From positions 3,782,001 through 3,846,000 of the forward strand of contig NZ_CP141606.1 of the NCBI RefSeq assembly GCF_035593345.1: a DNA stretch of 64,000 nt. The letters are read 5' to 3'. Origin of the DNA: Lelliottia sp. JS-SCA-14. GTDB taxonomy: Bacteria > Pseudomonadota > Gammaproteobacteria > Enterobacterales > Enterobacteriaceae. The translations under genes were made by a program, and so were the position numbers. This document shows positions 39,760 through 50,204 of this stretch, one piece after another; within the stretch, counting starts at the first letter, position 1, and each line of letters starts with the position of its first letter. Below the pieces are notes generated by a model that had not been told where the DNA came from, made no database searches, and worked only from the letters and a program-made list of their open reading frames with translations.

Positions 39760-40305
39760 TTACAAAACAGGGTCGAGTTGATTCAGGAAATCCGCAAGTG
39801 AAGGGGCGAGAACATCGCGTTTGCGGGTGCCGAGCGTCTCTTTGATCACTTCGCCATTCAGGTTAGAGACGGCGATCACATCCAGTTCGCTGTCGAGGGT
39901 GGCGATAAACAGAGTCGGCGCAAGCTTCAGGCGTTTTTGCGTCACCAGATGACCAATCAGGTTCTCCTGAACGCGCTGGAAATCTTCTTCGCTCCAGGTC
40001 TGCAGCAGGGTCATCGTTTCATTCGCGAAACGGGCGCGCATATCCCCGGCAAATTGTGTGGTGTAGAACGCATGAACGGCAGGTTGTACCACGATGTCCA
40101 TGGCGCGCTCAACCGCATTTACATTCTGCTCCAGCGTGAAGGGCTGCGGCTGCCAGATGATTTTGTCGTCGAGCGTCGTGATGATGCACGGTGACGGGAC
40201 GCCGTATAACTCTTCACTTTGCGGCCAGGTTTCATTCTGGTGATGCCAGGCATCGCAATAGCGTGTAGTGAACGCCGTCAGGGCATTTGCAGTCTCGATA
40301 TCCAC
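39760..40305 (-). CDS. syd: SecY-interacting protein Syd
   Basis: Syd is a cytoplasmic protein that binds SecY and probes translocon quality. The 181 residues match the family in length and sequence ([94 protein letters not shown]). It starts with GTG (GTGGATATC) behind GAAGAGAGAA. It is divergent from queF. Confidence 0.95.
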   Translation of the reverse strand: MDIETANALTAFTTRYCDAWHHQNETWPQSEELYGVPSPCIITTLDDKIIWQPQPFTLEQNVNAVERAMDIVVQPAVHAFYTTQFAGDMRARFANETMTLLQTWSEEDFQRVQENLIGHLVTQKRLKLAPTLFIATLDSELDVIAVSNLNGEVIKETLGTRKRDVLAPSLADFLNQLDPVL

Positions 40306-40374
40306 CGATTTCTCTCTTCACGTAAGACAGGATAAACTTGTGCCTATAGTTTACCTGCAAAGTGACAATGAAAC

Positions 40375-41217
40375 ATGTCTTACGAAAATCATCAGGCGTT
40401 ATCCGGCTTAACCCTTGGCAAAACGACCGCCTACCGCGACATCTATGACGCCACCCTGCTGCAGGGCGTTCCGCGCAGCCTGAACCGCGATCCGCTGGGG
40501 CTCACCGCCGATGCGCTGCCCTTCGTCGGCGGCGATATCTGGACCCTGTACGAACTCTCCTGGCTGAATGCGCGCGGACTCCCGCAGGTTGCGGTTGGCC
40601 ACGTGGAGCTGGATTACGCCAGCGTGAATCTGGTGGAATCCAAAAGCTTTAAGCTCTATCTCAACAGCTTTAACCAGACGCGGTTTGACTCCTGGGACGA
40701 GGTGCAGCGCACGCTGGAACGCGATCTGAGCGCCTGCGCTCAGGGAAAAGTGACGGTGGCGCTGTATCGCCTGCATGAGCTGGAAGGCCAGCCGGTCGCG
40801 CATTTTCACGGCACCTGCATCGACGATCAGGATATCGCCATCGACAGCTACGAATTCAGCACCGACTACCTGCAAAATGCCGCGGGTGAGAAAGTCGTTG
40901 AAGAGACGCTGATCAGCCATCTGCTGAAATCCAACTGCCTGATCACCCACCAGCCAGACTGGGGCTCCGTGCAAATTCAGTATCGCGGACCGAAAATCGA
41001 CCGTGAAAAACTGCTGCGCTATCTGGTCTCATTCCGCCATCACAACGAGTTTCACGAGCAGTGCGTCGAGCGCATCTTCAATGATATCCAGCGCTTCTGC
41101 CAGCCTGAGAAACTGAGCGTTTACGCGCGTTACACCCGTCGCGGCGGGCTGGACATTAACCCGTGGCGCACCAACACGGACTTTGTTCCGGCAACCGGAC
41201 GGTTGGTTCGTCAGTAA
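40375..41217 (+). CDS. queF: NADPH-dependent 7-cyano-7-deazaguanine reductase
   Basis: QueF reduces preQ0 to preQ1 in queuosine synthesis. The 280-residue protein is of the long (bimodular) QueF type: it has [21 protein letters not shown] in the first half, the catalytic cysteine in [23 protein letters not shown], and [39 protein letters not shown] near the end. Close to E. coli length (282). Confidence 0.96.
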   Translation: MSYENHQALSGLTLGKTTAYRDIYDATLLQGVPRSLNRDPLGLTADALPFVGGDIWTLYELSWLNARGLPQVAVGHVELDYASVNLVESKSFKLYLNSFNQTRFDSWDEVQRTLERDLSACAQGKVTVALYRLHELEGQPVAHFHGTCIDDQDIAIDSYEFSTDYLQNAAGEKVVEETLISHLLKSNCLITHQPDWGSVQIQYRGPKIDREKLLRYLVSFRHHNEFHEQCVERIFNDIQRFCQPEKLSVYARYTRRGGLDINPWRTNTDFVPATGRLVRQ

Positions 41218-41328
41218 ATATTTATTAAATATGCGTACTCTATTCCGCGTCTAAGGTTGTGAAACGTCATAAGCCAGGGCTATTGTAATCAACAGGGAAA
41301 GAAGATCTTCATCCCGTAAGGAGCTCAC

Positions 41329-42693
41329 TTGATTACACATATTAGCCCGCTTGGCTCAATGGATATGTTGTCGCAGCTGGAAGTGGACATGCTTAAACGC
41401 ACGGCCAGCAGTGACCTGTATCAACTGTTTCGTAACTGTTCCCTTGCCGTTCTGAACTCCGGAAGCCTGACAGATAACAGTAAAGAGCTGCTGTCACGCT
41501 TTGAAAGCTTTGATATCAACGTATTGCGTCGCGAACGCGGCGTGAAGCTTGAAGTCATTAATCCGCCGGAAGAGGCCTTTGTCGACGGGCGAATCATCCG
41601 CTCCCTGCAGGCCAACCTGTTCGCCGTGCTACGCGACATCCTGTTTGTTAACGGACAAATTCACAATGCCGGGCGCTTCCAGCACCTGAACCTGGAAAGC
41701 TCGGCACACATGACTAACCTGGTCTTCTCCATTCTGCGCAACGCCCGCGCCCTGCACGTCGGCGAAGCGCCGAACATGGTGGTCTGCTGGGGTGGTCACT
41801 CCATCAATGAAACCGAATATCTCTACGCCCGCCGCGTGGGGACTCAACTGGGTCTGCGCGAACTGAACATCTGCACCGGCTGCGGTCCGGGTGCGATGGA
41901 AGCACCGATGAAAGGCGCAGCCGTGGGTCACGCCCAGCAGCGCTACAAAGAGGGCCGATTCATCGGGATGACGGAACCGTCCATCATTGCTGCAGAGCCG
42001 CCGAACCCGCTGGTGAATGAGCTTATCATCATGCCGGATATCGAAAAGCGTCTCGAAGCCTTCGTGCGCATTGCCCACGGAATCATCATCTTCCCGGGCG
42101 GCGTCGGCACGGCGGAAGAGCTGCTGTATCTGCTGGGTATTCTGATGAACCCGGCGAACAAAAATCAGGTCTTACCGCTGATCCTCACCGGGCCAAAAGA
42201 GAGCGCCGATTACTTCCGCGTGCTGGATGAGTTTATCGTTCACACCTTAGGTGAAGCGGCGCGTAGCCACTATCGCATCATCATTGACGATGCGGCTGAA
42301 GTGGCGCGTCAGATGAAAAAGGCGATGCCGCTGGTGAAAGAGAACCGTCGTGATACGGGGGATGCCTACAGCTTTAACTGGTCGATTCGCATTGCGCCGG
42401 ATCTGCAGAAGCCATTTGAGCCGTCCCATGAAAACATGGCGAACCTGAAACTGTATCCGGATCAACCGGTGGAAGTGCTGGCGGCGGATCTGCGTCGCGC
42501 GTTCTCCGGCATCGTGGCCGGTAACGTCAAAGAGGTGGGCATTCGCGCCATCGAAGAGCACGGCCCTTACAAAATCCACGGCGACAGCGAGATGATGCGC
42601 CGCATGGATGATCTTCTGCAGGGCTTTGTCGCCCAGCATCGTATGAAGTTGCCCGGTTCAGCCTATATCCCGTGCTACGAGATCTGTGCCTGA
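41329..42693 (+). CDS. ppnN: Pyrimidine/purine-5'-nucleotide nucleosidase
   Basis: PpnN (formerly YgdH) cleaves nucleoside monophosphates into base and ribose-5-phosphate and is stimulated by (p)ppGpp. The 454 residues contain the LOG-family core: [16 protein letters not shown] and the catalytic [18 protein letters not shown]. An N-terminal DUF4478-like and a C-terminal DUF3412-like domain flank it. It begins with TTG, with AAGGAG five bases upstream; the same unusual start is used by E. coli. relA is also in this window. Confidence 0.95.
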   Translation: MITHISPLGSMDMLSQLEVDMLKRTASSDLYQLFRNCSLAVLNSGSLTDNSKELLSRFESFDINVLRRERGVKLEVINPPEEAFVDGRIIRSLQANLFAVLRDILFVNGQIHNAGRFQHLNLESSAHMTNLVFSILRNARALHVGEAPNMVVCWGGHSINETEYLYARRVGTQLGLRELNICTGCGPGAMEAPMKGAAVGHAQQRYKEGRFIGMTEPSIIAAEPPNPLVNELIIMPDIEKRLEAFVRIAHGIIIFPGGVGTAEELLYLLGILMNPANKNQVLPLILTGPKESADYFRVLDEFIVHTLGEAARSHYRIIIDDAAEVARQMKKAMPLVKENRRDTGDAYSFNWSIRIAPDLQKPFEPSHENMANLKLYPDQPVEVLAADLRRAFSGIVAGNVKEVGIRAIEEHGPYKIHGDSEMMRRMDDLLQGFVAQHRMKLPGSAYIPCYEICA

Positions 42694-42715
42694 CCGCAAA
42701 TTTCACTTCATGTTT

Positions 42716-42739
42716 AAGCCGGGGATCCCCCGGCTTTTT
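42716..42739 (+). terminator. Terminator after ppnN
   Basis: AGCCGGGG and CCCCGGCT flank a short loop and are followed by a T-run, directly after ppnN. Confidence 0.88.
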
Positions 42740-43200
42740 AATTTCTGCTGATAAAACATAGATATTACTTATCTTATTTACAATTCCATTCACCACGCAA
42801 ACGATTACCTGCATTTTGCGACCGTGGTTTATCAGCCTTAATCTAAATTAACTGCAAGAAAAAACTAAAAATCACCATCTTTGCAGCGAAACCCACGTAT
42901 CTCACCGTCTGAGCTTTCACGCCGTATGTCGTTAATGGTAGCCTTCGCGCCCGTAAATCCGCTTTGACGTTTTATTAACAGTTTTTTGGTCTAAATATGC
43001 CCACTTCAAAAGTGGATTATTGCATTTGGGATCAGGATCACTGATACATTCATCACTTAAATGTATCTTTCCGCCCGCCAATAGTTACGGGCAAAAATTA
43101 TAAAAAAACCGTCATTGAACGAATTTCATATTACCGTCAGGCCATTTTTCATCGGAATTGACTAAAAAGCCTGACAAATTGCTTCCTCCAGGAGAAATAG
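42740..43200 (+). promoter_or_regulatory. Long upstream region/leader of sdaC
   Basis: These 460 bp between the ppnN terminator and sdaC contain no convincing gene on either strand. Close to sdaC an inverted repeat, GTCAGGC (43136-43142) with GCCTGAC (43169-43175), is extended by ATTTTT/AAAAA. It forms a hairpin ending about 16 bases before the ribosome site CCAGGAG. Promoters were not placed with confidence. Confidence 0.5.
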
Positions 43201-44490
43201 ATGGAAACCACTCAAACCAGCACCATTGCTTCGACAGAATCCCGAAGTGGATGGCGCAAAACGGACACCATGTGGATGCTGGGCCTGTACGGTACAGCAA
43301 TCGGCGCGGGTGTCCTGTTCCTGCCTATCAACGCAGGCGTTGGCGGTCTGATTCCGCTGATCATCATGGCTATCATTGCTTTCCCGATGACTTACTTTGC
43401 ACACCGCGGCCTGACCCGTTTTGTGCTGTCCGGTAAAAACCCTGGCGAAGACATCACCGAAGTGGTTGAAGAACACTTTGGCGTCGGCGCAGGTAAACTG
43501 ATTACCCTGCTCTACTTCTTCGCGATTTACCCGATTCTGCTGGTTTATAGCGTGGCGATTACTAACACCGTTGAAAGCTTCATGACGCACCAGCTGCACA
43601 TGACGCCGCCACCGCGTGCGATTCTGTCTCTGATCCTGATTGTCGGCATGATGACCATCGTTCGTTTCGGCGAGCAGATGATTGTTAAGGCGATGAGCGT
43701 GCTGGTCTTCCCGTTCGTGATTGCCCTGATGGTGCTGGCGTTCTACCTGGTTCCACAGTGGAACGGCGCAGCGCTGGAAACTCTGTCCCTGAGCAGCGCA
43801 TCTGCCACCGGTAACGGCCTGTGGATGACTCTGTGGCTGGCGATTCCGGTAATGGTCTTCTCCTTCAACCACTCCCCGATCATCTCCTCTTTCGCCGTCG
43901 CGAAACGTGAAGAGTACGGTCAGGGCGCAGAGAAAAAATGTTCCAGCATCCTGGCCCGCGCTCACATCATGATGGTTATCACCGTGATGTTCTTCGTGTT
44001 CAGCTGCGTACTGAGCCTCTCCCCGGCAGACCTGGCCGCGGCGAAAGCGCAGAACATCTCGATTCTGTCTTACCTGGCTAACCACTTTAACGCACCGCTG
44101 ATTGCCTGGATGGCGCCAATCATCGCGATTATCGCTATCACCAAATCCTTCCTCGGCCACTACCTGGGCGCACGTGAAGGCTTTAACGGTATGGTGATTA
44201 AATCCCTGCGCGGTAAAGGCAAAACCATTGAAATCAACAAACTGAACAAAATCACTGCCCTGTTCATGCTGTTGACCACCTGGGCTGTTGCGACCATGAA
44301 CCCGAGCATCCTCGGCATGATCGAAACCCTGGGCGGCCCAATCATCGCGATGATTCTGTTCCTGATGCCGATGTACGCGATTCAGAAAGTCCCGGCAATG
44401 CGTAAATACAGCGGCCATATCAGCAACGTCTTCGTTGTGATTATGGGCCTGATTGCCATCTCCGCGATTTTCTTCTCTCTGTTCAGCTAA
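43201..44490 (+). CDS. sdaC: Serine/H+ symporter
   Basis: The 429-residue inner-membrane protein is an HAAAP-family amino acid permease with about 11 segments. After a polar N-terminus comes [25 protein letters not shown]; the motif [19 protein letters not shown] and [16 protein letters not shown] are typical of SdaC. It imports serine, degraded by SdaB encoded next. The ribosome site AGGAG lies seven bases before the ATG. Confidence 0.96.
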   Translation: METTQTSTIASTESRSGWRKTDTMWMLGLYGTAIGAGVLFLPINAGVGGLIPLIIMAIIAFPMTYFAHRGLTRFVLSGKNPGEDITEVVEEHFGVGAGKLITLLYFFAIYPILLVYSVAITNTVESFMTHQLHMTPPPRAILSLILIVGMMTIVRFGEQMIVKAMSVLVFPFVIALMVLAFYLVPQWNGAALETLSLSSASATGNGLWMTLWLAIPVMVFSFNHSPIISSFAVAKREEYGQGAEKKCSSILARAHIMMVITVMFFVFSCVLSLSPADLAAAKAQNISILSYLANHFNAPLIAWMAPIIAIIAITKSFLGHYLGAREGFNGMVIKSLRGKGKTIEINKLNKITALFMLLTTWAVATMNPSILGMIETLGGPIIAMILFLMPMYAIQKVPAMRKYSGHISNVFVVIMGLIAISAIFFSLFS

Positions 44491-44497
44491 TACCTCC

Positions 44498-44519
44498 TGC
44501 GCCGTCTTCGGACGGCGCA
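44498..44519 (+). repeat. UUCG-capped hairpin between sdaC and sdaB
   Basis: TGCGCCGTC-TTCG-GACGGCGCA is a perfect 9-bp stem with a UUCG tetraloop and no U-run, eight bases after the sdaC stop. It probably protects the sdaC mRNA end or attenuates weakly. Confidence 0.7.
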
Positions 44520-44551
44520 CTCCTCCTCTGACTGATAGCCATGGACGCATC

Positions 44552-45919
44552 ATGATTAGCGTATTCGATATCTTCAAAATCGGTATTGGACCTTCCAGCT
44601 CTCATACTGTCGGGCCAATGAAAGCCGGTAAACAATTCACGGATGACTTGATTTCACGCGGCATTCTGCACGACGTCACGCGCGTGGTTGTAGATGTGTA
44701 CGGCTCTCTGTCCCTGACGGGCAAAGGCCACCATACTGACATCGCCATTATCATGGGCCTGGCGGGGAACCTGCCGGATTCCGTTGATATTGATTCAATC
44801 CCTGGATTCATTCAGGACGTGAATACCCATGGCCGCCTGCTGCTGGCAAACGGCGAGCATGAGGTCGAATTCCCGGTTGATAAGTGCATGAACTTCCATG
44901 CCGACAACCTCTCCCTGCACGAGAACGGGATGCGAATCACCGCCCTGGCAGGCGAAACGGCGATTTACAGCCAAACTTATTACTCCATCGGCGGCGGTTT
45001 TATCGTCGACGAAGACCACTTTGGTCTGGCCAGCGACTCCTCCGTTGCGGTGCCTTATCCGTATAAAAATGCGGCAGATTTACAGCGTCATTGTGAGGAA
45101 ACCGGTCTGTCACTCTCCGGCCTGATGATGAAAAACGAGCTGGCGCTGCACAGCAAAGAAGAGCTGGAGCAGCACTTCAAAAACGTCTGGGATGTGATGC
45201 GCGGCGGTATCGAGCGCGGGATCACCACCGAAGGCGTTCTGCCGGGCAAACTGCGCGTCCCGCGTCGTGCTGCTGCATTGCGTCGTATGCTGGTAAGCAC
45301 CGACAAAACCACAACCGACCCGATGGCGGTCGTGGACTGGATCAACATGTTCGCGCTGGCGGTTAACGAAGAAAACGCCGCTGGCGGACGCGTGGTCACT
45401 GCGCCGACTAACGGCGCGTGCGGTATCGTTCCGGCGGTTCTGGCGTACTACGACAAATTCATCCGCGAAGTGAACGCTAACTCGCTGGCGCGCTATCTGC
45501 TGGTCACCAGTGCGATTGGCTCGCTGTACAAGATGAACGCGTCGATCTCCGGTGCCGAAGTGGGCTGCCAGGGCGAAGTCGGCGTGGCCTGTTCCATGGC
45601 GGCGGCGGGCCTGACGGAGCTGCTGGGCGGTAGCCCAACGCAGGTCTGTATCGCGGCGGAAATCGGCATGGAACATAACCTCGGACTGACCTGCGACCCG
45701 GTTGCCGGGCAGGTACAGGTGCCGTGTATCGAGCGTAACGCGATTGCTTCCGTGAAAGCGGTCAACGCCGCACGTATGGCCCTGCGCCGTACCAGCGAGC
45801 CGCGTGTTTGTCTCGATAAGGTTATCGAAACCATGTACGAGACAGGGAAAGATATGAATGCCAAATACCGCGAAACCTCGCGCGGCGGACTGGCCATGAA
45901 GATCGTCACCTGCGATTAA
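44552..45919 (+). CDS. sdaB: L-serine deaminase (4Fe-4S)
   Basis: SdaB deaminates L-serine to pyruvate and ammonia. The 455 residues start MISVFDIFKIGIGPSSSHTVGPMKAG (beta domain with the GPSSSHT motif). The catalytic domain follows with AAGGRVVTAPTNGACGIVPAV, ASISGAEVGCQGEVGVACSMAAAG and the later cluster cysteine in LTCDPVAGQVQVPCIERN. All three cluster cysteines are present. The ATG at 44552 lies 62 bp after sdaC, and length equals E. coli SdaB. Confidence 0.96.
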   Translation: MISVFDIFKIGIGPSSSHTVGPMKAGKQFTDDLISRGILHDVTRVVVDVYGSLSLTGKGHHTDIAIIMGLAGNLPDSVDIDSIPGFIQDVNTHGRLLLANGEHEVEFPVDKCMNFHADNLSLHENGMRITALAGETAIYSQTYYSIGGGFIVDEDHFGLASDSSVAVPYPYKNAADLQRHCEETGLSLSGLMMKNELALHSKEELEQHFKNVWDVMRGGIERGITTEGVLPGKLRVPRRAAALRRMLVSTDKTTTDPMAVVDWINMFALAVNEENAAGGRVVTAPTNGACGIVPAVLAYYDKFIREVNANSLARYLLVTSAIGSLYKMNASISGAEVGCQGEVGVACSMAAAGLTELLGGSPTQVCIAAEIGMEHNLGLTCDPVAGQVQVPCIERNAIASVKAVNAARMALRRTSEPRVCLDKVIETMYETGKDMNAKYRETSRGGLAMKIVTCD

Positions 45920-45925
45920 AACTGT

Positions 45926-45950
45926 GCGCCTCGCTTTTGCGAGGCGCCTT
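45926..45950 (+). terminator. Probable terminator after sdaB
   Basis: GCGCCTCGC-TTTT-GCGAGGCGC is a perfect 9-bp stem directly downstream of sdaB. The following U-run is poor (CTTCCC), so termination may be partial. Confidence 0.6.
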
Positions 45951-46027
45951 CCCAATTCCCTCTCCTCTCGTAGTTTCATCCTGCTGACAGTGTTACCCTT
46001 TATTCATCAACAGAAGGGAGATTATCT

Positions 46028-46783
46028 GTGGCTTTTCATTTGCTTATTGTCGACGCGCTCAACCTGATTCGCCGTATTCATGCGGTGCAAGGCACGCCCT
46101 GTAAGGACACCTGTCTGCACGCGCTGGAGCAGCTGATTCGCCACAGCCAGCCCACGCACGTGGTCGCCGTGTTCGACGATGAAGCGCGTAATACCGGCTG
46201 GCGTCATCAGCGTTTACCGGACTACAAAGCCGGACGCGCCCCGATGCCAGAGGATCTGCATGCAGAAATGCCCGCCATTCGCGCCGCCTTTGAGCAACGT
46301 GGCGTGCCGTGCTGGGGCGCTCATGGCAACGAAGCCGACGATTTAGCCGCCACCCTGGCGGTAAAAGTCGCGGGGGCCGGACATCAGGCCACCATTGTCT
46401 CCACGGATAAAGGCTACTGCCAGCTGCTTTCCCCGACTATTCGCATCCGGGATTACTTCCAAAAACGCTGGCTGGATGCGCCGTTTATCGCCAGCGAATT
46501 TGGCGTCTCACCGCAGCAGTTGCCGGATTACTGGGGACTTGCCGGGATCAGCAGCTCAAAAGTACCAGGCGTCGCCGGGATTGGCCCCAAAAGCGCAGCC
46601 CAGCTGTTAACGGATTTTCAGGATCTGGAGGGGATTTACGCCCATCTGGAAGAGGTCCCCGAGAAGTGGCGCAAGAAGCTGGAGTCGCACAAAGAGATGG
46701 CATTTATCTGCCGGGACGTGGCGCGGTTACAGACGGATTTACAGTTAGACGGGAATTTGCAGCAGTTAAGGCTGGAGCGGTAG
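46028..46783 (+). CDS. xni: Flap endonuclease Xni
   Basis: The 251-residue protein is an ExoIX/Xni 5' nuclease-like enzyme related to the polymerase I 5' domain. It shows [62 protein letters not shown] and the H3TH segment [21 protein letters not shown]. Start is GTG at 46028 after AGAAGGGAGATTATCT, the same start type as in E. coli. REP elements follow. Confidence 0.94.
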   Translation: MAFHLLIVDALNLIRRIHAVQGTPCKDTCLHALEQLIRHSQPTHVVAVFDDEARNTGWRHQRLPDYKAGRAPMPEDLHAEMPAIRAAFEQRGVPCWGAHGNEADDLAATLAVKVAGAGHQATIVSTDKGYCQLLSPTIRIRDYFQKRWLDAPFIASEFGVSPQQLPDYWGLAGISSSKVPGVAGIGPKSAAQLLTDFQDLEGIYAHLEEVPEKWRKKLESHKEMAFICRDVARLQTDLQLDGNLQQLRLER

Positions 46784-46789
46784 TCATTT

Positions 46790-46973
46790 GCCGGGCGGCA
46801 CTGCGTTTGCCCGGCCTACGATTCAAGCCTTTGTAGGCCCGGTAAGCGCAGCGCCACCGGGCATAAAACCGCATAAATGCCAACATCGTGCCGGGTGGCG
46901 GCTTCGCCTTACCCGGCCTACAAAATCAAAACCTTAACATGTCGCAGGACCGGTAAGCGCAGCGCCACCGGGC
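46790..46973. repeat. Four REP elements between xni and rlmM
   Basis: Four REP units alternate in orientation: 46790-46819, 46833-46862, 46890-46921 and 46941-46973. All carry the GCCGGGTGGCG/CGCCACCGGGC head and TTACCCGGCC-type tail. They separate the convergent stops of xni and rlmM. Confidence 0.9.
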
Positions 46974-46986
46974 ACAACACGACGCA

Positions 46987-48087
46987 CTATCGCTCGTCGC
47001 GACGACCACCAACAGCAGCCCACCAGCGGCGAACATGGACCGTCACTTCTTCACGGTCATGGTACAGCTGACGCGCCTGAATTTCGGCGTTGATGCCCTG
47101 CGCATTCAGCTGCTCCTGAATATACGCCAGGTTCTGGGACACCTCTTCGTAGCGCTTTTTCATCGGCAGCTTGAGGTTGAAGATCGTCTCACGACACCAG
47201 CCGTTTACCAGCCAGGAAGCCATCAGCGCAGCCACTTTCGCCGGTTTCTCCACCATATCGCACACCATCCAGGTGATGTTGTTGCGGGTCGGACGATAGC
47301 GGAAACCATCTTCACGCAGCCAGGTCACCTGTCCGGTATCCATCAGGCTTTGCGCCATCGGGCCGTTATCGACAGACGAAACCCACATGTTGCGCTTCAC
47401 CAGCTGATAGGTCCAGCCGCCAGGGCAAGCCCCCAGATCCACGGCATACATGCCGTTCGCCAGGCGCTCATCCCATTCGTCGGCCGGAATAAAGACGTGG
47501 AACGCCTCTTCCAGCTTCAGCGTTGAACGGCTTGGCGCATCGGACGGGAACTTAAGGCGCGGGATGCCCATATAAAACGGCGAGTTGTTCGTCGTGTAGG
47601 AATACCCGGTATAACAGCAGCCAGGGGCGATAAAGAAGACATGCACCACAGGACGCTTTGGCGTCTCGTAGTTTGTCAGCACGCCCACCTCACGCAGCGC
47701 GGCGCGCAGCGGAACGGTGAATTTGCGGCAGAACTTCATCAGCTCTTTGCTTTCGTTGGTATCCGCGACTTCAACGCGCAGATCGCCGCCCTTCTCGACC
47801 ACGCCCTGCAGCATGCCCGAGATCGGGGCAATACGATCGTCTGGCGGCAAATCGGTCAGCAGCTCGCCCGCGGCAAACATCTGACGGGCGAAAATCAACG
47901 AGCTGAACGGTAACTTGCTGACGATCTTATCCGCATCATCAGGCTGATAGCACTCGAAGACCACATAGCCCGAGTGCTCTTTAACGCGGGCAAAGCCGAA
48001 GACGTCCAGACGTGACGCTTTGTCCGTAATTTCCGCGGCGCACTCTTTCTCAAACCCCGGGCGACAATATAAAACAACCTTACTCAT
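46987..48087 (-). CDS. rlmM: 23S rRNA C2498 2'-O-ribose methyltransferase
   Basis: RlmM methylates the ribose of C2498. The 366 residues have an N-terminal THUMP-like domain ([22 protein letters not shown]) and an RrmJ-like methyltransferase domain ([19 protein letters not shown] with the SAM loop, then [25 protein letters not shown] and [11 protein letters not shown] with the catalytic lysine). The ATG at 48087 gives the E. coli length and overlaps the ygdD stop by eight bases. Confidence 0.95.
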   Translation of the reverse strand: MSKVVLYCRPGFEKECAAEITDKASRLDVFGFARVKEHSGYVVFECYQPDDADKIVSKLPFSSLIFARQMFAAGELLTDLPPDDRIAPISGMLQGVVEKGGDLRVEVADTNESKELMKFCRKFTVPLRAALREVGVLTNYETPKRPVVHVFFIAPGCCYTGYSYTTNNSPFYMGIPRLKFPSDAPSRSTLKLEEAFHVFIPADEWDERLANGMYAVDLGACPGGWTYQLVKRNMWVSSVDNGPMAQSLMDTGQVTWLREDGFRYRPTRNNITWMVCDMVEKPAKVAALMASWLVNGWCRETIFNLKLPMKKRYEEVSQNLAYIQEQLNAQGINAEIQARQLYHDREEVTVHVRRWWAAVGGRRDER

Positions 48088-48475
48088 GAACAACGCCCCT
48101 GCGTTTCAGACGGATAGCTCCGATAAACATCAATACCCACCCGGCGAGGAAACTGACGCCGCCGACGGGTGTAACAAACGCCCACAGGCGCAAATGTGAC
48201 AGTGCGAGGCAGTATAAGCTGCCGCTAAACAGCACGGTTCCGAGCGCGAGAAACACGCTGCTCCAGTAGAACCAGATGCTAATCCGGCGCTGCATCGCCA
48301 CCGCGAGGCCAAAGATGGCCAGCGTGTGAAACGCCTGATATTCAAGGCCGGTCTGGATCCAGCCCATTTCAACAACCCCTAAGGACTTGCTTAACACGTG
48401 CGCGCCAAACGCGCCCAGTGCGACAAAAATAAAGCCACTCACCGCGGCAAAAATCAGCATGAAACGGCTGGTCAT
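48080..48475 (-). CDS. ygdD: DUF423 inner membrane protein
   Basis: The 131-residue protein has four hydrophobic segments (about 5-25, 45-65, 70-92, 100-122) and the DUF423 signature [12 protein letters not shown] near the N-terminus. It ends in [24 protein letters not shown]. Located upstream of and overlapping rlmM. Function unknown. Confidence 0.92.
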   Translation of the reverse strand: MTSRFMLIFAAVSGFIFVALGAFGAHVLSKSLGVVEMGWIQTGLEYQAFHTLAIFGLAVAMQRRISIWFYWSSVFLALGTVLFSGSLYCLALSHLRLWAFVTPVGGVSFLAGWVLMFIGAIRLKRRGVVHE

Positions 48476-48521
48476 GTGTCTGTCCTAAAAGTTATGCGTG
48501 CCCGGCACACAAAAGAGATGA

Positions 48522-49436
48522 TCATTCGTAACGAAAGCGGAATTTTTCTTGCTCATGTGCCGCCTTCGCCAGTATCCACTGCCGGAAGGCGGCTATTTTA
48601 CCCAGTTCTGCCTGACTGTCATGACAAACCAGATAAAACGCATTCTTACTGACCAGAACATCATTAAACGGACAGACCAGGCGGCCTGCCTCAATTTCGG
48701 ACTGCGCCATTACGTTGTTGGCCAACGCCACGCCCTGTCCGTGTATGGCAGCCTGTAACACCATCGCACTGTGGCTAAAGATGGGGCCATGCTGCACATT
48801 AATATGATTAAGACCCAACTGGCGGGTATAAGTTTGCCAGTCGCGGCGAGAAGCATCGTGTAAAAGCGTATGTTGCGCCAGATCGGCAGGCGTTTTCAAC
48901 GCTTTGTCACCGGTCAGCAGCAGCGGTGAGCACACCGGCAGGAGATATTCTGCGTATAATTTTTCAACACGCAAGCCTGGCCAGTTGCCGCGACCATAAA
49001 AAATCGCCACGTCGACGTCATCCGCCAGTTTGTCTTCCTGACGGTCGACCGCCTGGATCCTGACGTCGATTCCCGGATAAGCTGAGTTAAAGCTAGAGAG
49101 TCTTGGCACCAGCCAATGAATGGCAAAACTGGGCAATAAACTGACCGTCAGCGCCCCTTTTGCACTCCGCGCCTGAAGTTTGCGCGTGGCTTCGGTGAGC
49201 TGAGAAAAAATGTCTTTGATATCCTGAAAATAGCTCTGTCCTTCTTCCGTCAGAAGCAGCGAACGGTTGCGGCGACGGAACAGCTTAAGCCCCAGGAAAT
49301 CCTCGAGAGACTTGATTTGATGACTTACTGCGGCCTGCGTCACAAAAAGCTCATCGGCCGCGCGCGTGAAGCTCAGATGGCGCGCTGCGGCATCAAAAAC
49401 TCGTAATGCATTGAGGGGTGGTAATCGCTTCGACAT
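48522..49436 (-). CDS. gcvA: LysR-type glycine cleavage regulator GcvA
   Basis: GcvA controls the glycine cleavage operon gcvTHP and activates gcvB. The 304 residues have the N-terminal HTH (RLPPLNALRVFDAAARHLSF, then ADELFVTQAAVSHQIKSLEDFLGLKLFRRRNRSLLLTEEGQ) and a substrate-binding domain from about 95. It is divergent from the gcvB RNA, 128 bp from its start, matching E. coli. Confidence 0.96.
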   Translation of the reverse strand: MSKRLPPLNALRVFDAAARHLSFTRAADELFVTQAAVSHQIKSLEDFLGLKLFRRRNRSLLLTEEGQSYFQDIKDIFSQLTEATRKLQARSAKGALTVSLLPSFAIHWLVPRLSSFNSAYPGIDVRIQAVDRQEDKLADDVDVAIFYGRGNWPGLRVEKLYAEYLLPVCSPLLLTGDKALKTPADLAQHTLLHDASRRDWQTYTRQLGLNHINVQHGPIFSHSAMVLQAAIHGQGVALANNVMAQSEIEAGRLVCPFNDVLVSKNAFYLVCHDSQAELGKIAAFRQWILAKAAHEQEKFRFRYE

Positions 49437-49529
49437 GGTTATCAGGCTTAGATGTTAAAGGTATTTAACACATAGGAAACAACGTTTAACCTATTAGTTT
49501 TTTTTATCTGAGCCATTATAATTTGTCCG

Positions 49530-49558
49530 TTGAGGAACTACCAGCAAATACCTATAGT
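49530..49558 (+). promoter_or_regulatory. gcvB promoter
   Basis: TTGAGG (49530-49535) and TATAGT (49553-49558) are 17 bp apart and lead to a start at 49565. GcvA sites are expected further upstream in the gap to gcvA. Confidence 0.8.
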
Positions 49559-49564
49559 GGCGGC

Positions 49565-49771
49565 ACTTCCTGAGCCGGAACGAAAAGCTTTTTTTGGAAT
49601 GCGTGTTCTGAAGGGCTTTTGGCTTACGGTTGTGATGTTGTGTTGTTGTGTTTGCAATTGGTCTGCAATTCAGATCACGGTAGCGAAGCTACCCTTTTTT
49701 CACTTCCTGTACATTTACCCTGTCTGTCCATAGTGATTAATGTAGCACCGCCTATTTGCGGTGCTTTTTTT
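49565..49771 (+). ncRNA. gcvB: GcvB small RNA
   Basis: GcvB is an Hfq-dependent sRNA that represses many amino acid and peptide transporter mRNAs. The RNA begins ACTTCCTGAGCCGGAACG and contains the GU-rich R1 seed (TTGTGATGTTGTGTTGTTG, about 49630-49655). It also has the conserved CACTTCCTGTACATTTACC and TGTCTGTCCATAGTGA segments, and ends in the terminator AGCACCG...CGGTGCT with eight U's. About 207 nt, near-identical to E. coli over most of its length. Confidence 0.97.
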
Positions 49772-49785
49772 TGGTCTAAATTTCC

Positions 49786-50013
49786 TTATTTATCAAGCTC
49801 AACCATCTCTTTCACGTCAGTGCGGTTGATCTGCTGCTTGTTCCCGTTCGCATCCTTGTACGAGATCATCCCGGTCTCATTATCGGTTTTTGGTTTCCCG
49901 TCAGAGACGATGGTTCGACCGTCATTGGTATGCATCACGTAGTTGTTACCAGAACAGGCGCTCAGGGCAAAAGTCATTACACAGGCAGAAAAGATTGCGG
50001 CAGTCTTGTTCAT
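49786..50013 (-). CDS. ygdI: Small lipoprotein YgdI
   Basis: The 75-residue lipoprotein precursor has a signal ending in the lipobox LSAC (Cys20) and a YgdI/YgdR domain (NYVMHTNDGRTIVSDGKPKTDNETGMISYKDANGNKQQINRTDVKEM). The ATG at 50013 begins MNKTAAIFSACVMTFALSAC. A slightly longer frame starts at 50031 but lacks support. Function unknown. Confidence 0.93.
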   Translation of the reverse strand: MNKTAAIFSACVMTFALSACSGNNYVMHTNDGRTIVSDGKPKTDNETGMISYKDANGNKQQINRTDVKEMVELDK

Positions 50014-50204
50014 AATTTTCTCCATTAGCAATTAATGCTATTTAATCCTCGATTTAAAACAGGCTAAAACATTCACCTAACACTATTCAGCATAACCTGC
50101 TTCTCAGGACCTGCCAGGACAAACAGACAATTCCGATAGCGATCAACAACCTTGCCCTGCCGCCAAAAGTGCGCGACGATCTCAGTATTGATATGAGGAA
50201 TTCC

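Noticed and set aside
43162..44577. A 471-codon minus-strand frame opposite sdaC
   Set aside because: The translation is rich in His, Gln and Asn with no hydrophobic core, as expected for the complement of a membrane-protein gene; sdaC is certain.
49530..49942. Small plus-strand frames over gcvB and opposite ygdI
   Set aside because: The sequence is the conserved GcvB RNA and the complement of ygdI; no evidence for translation.
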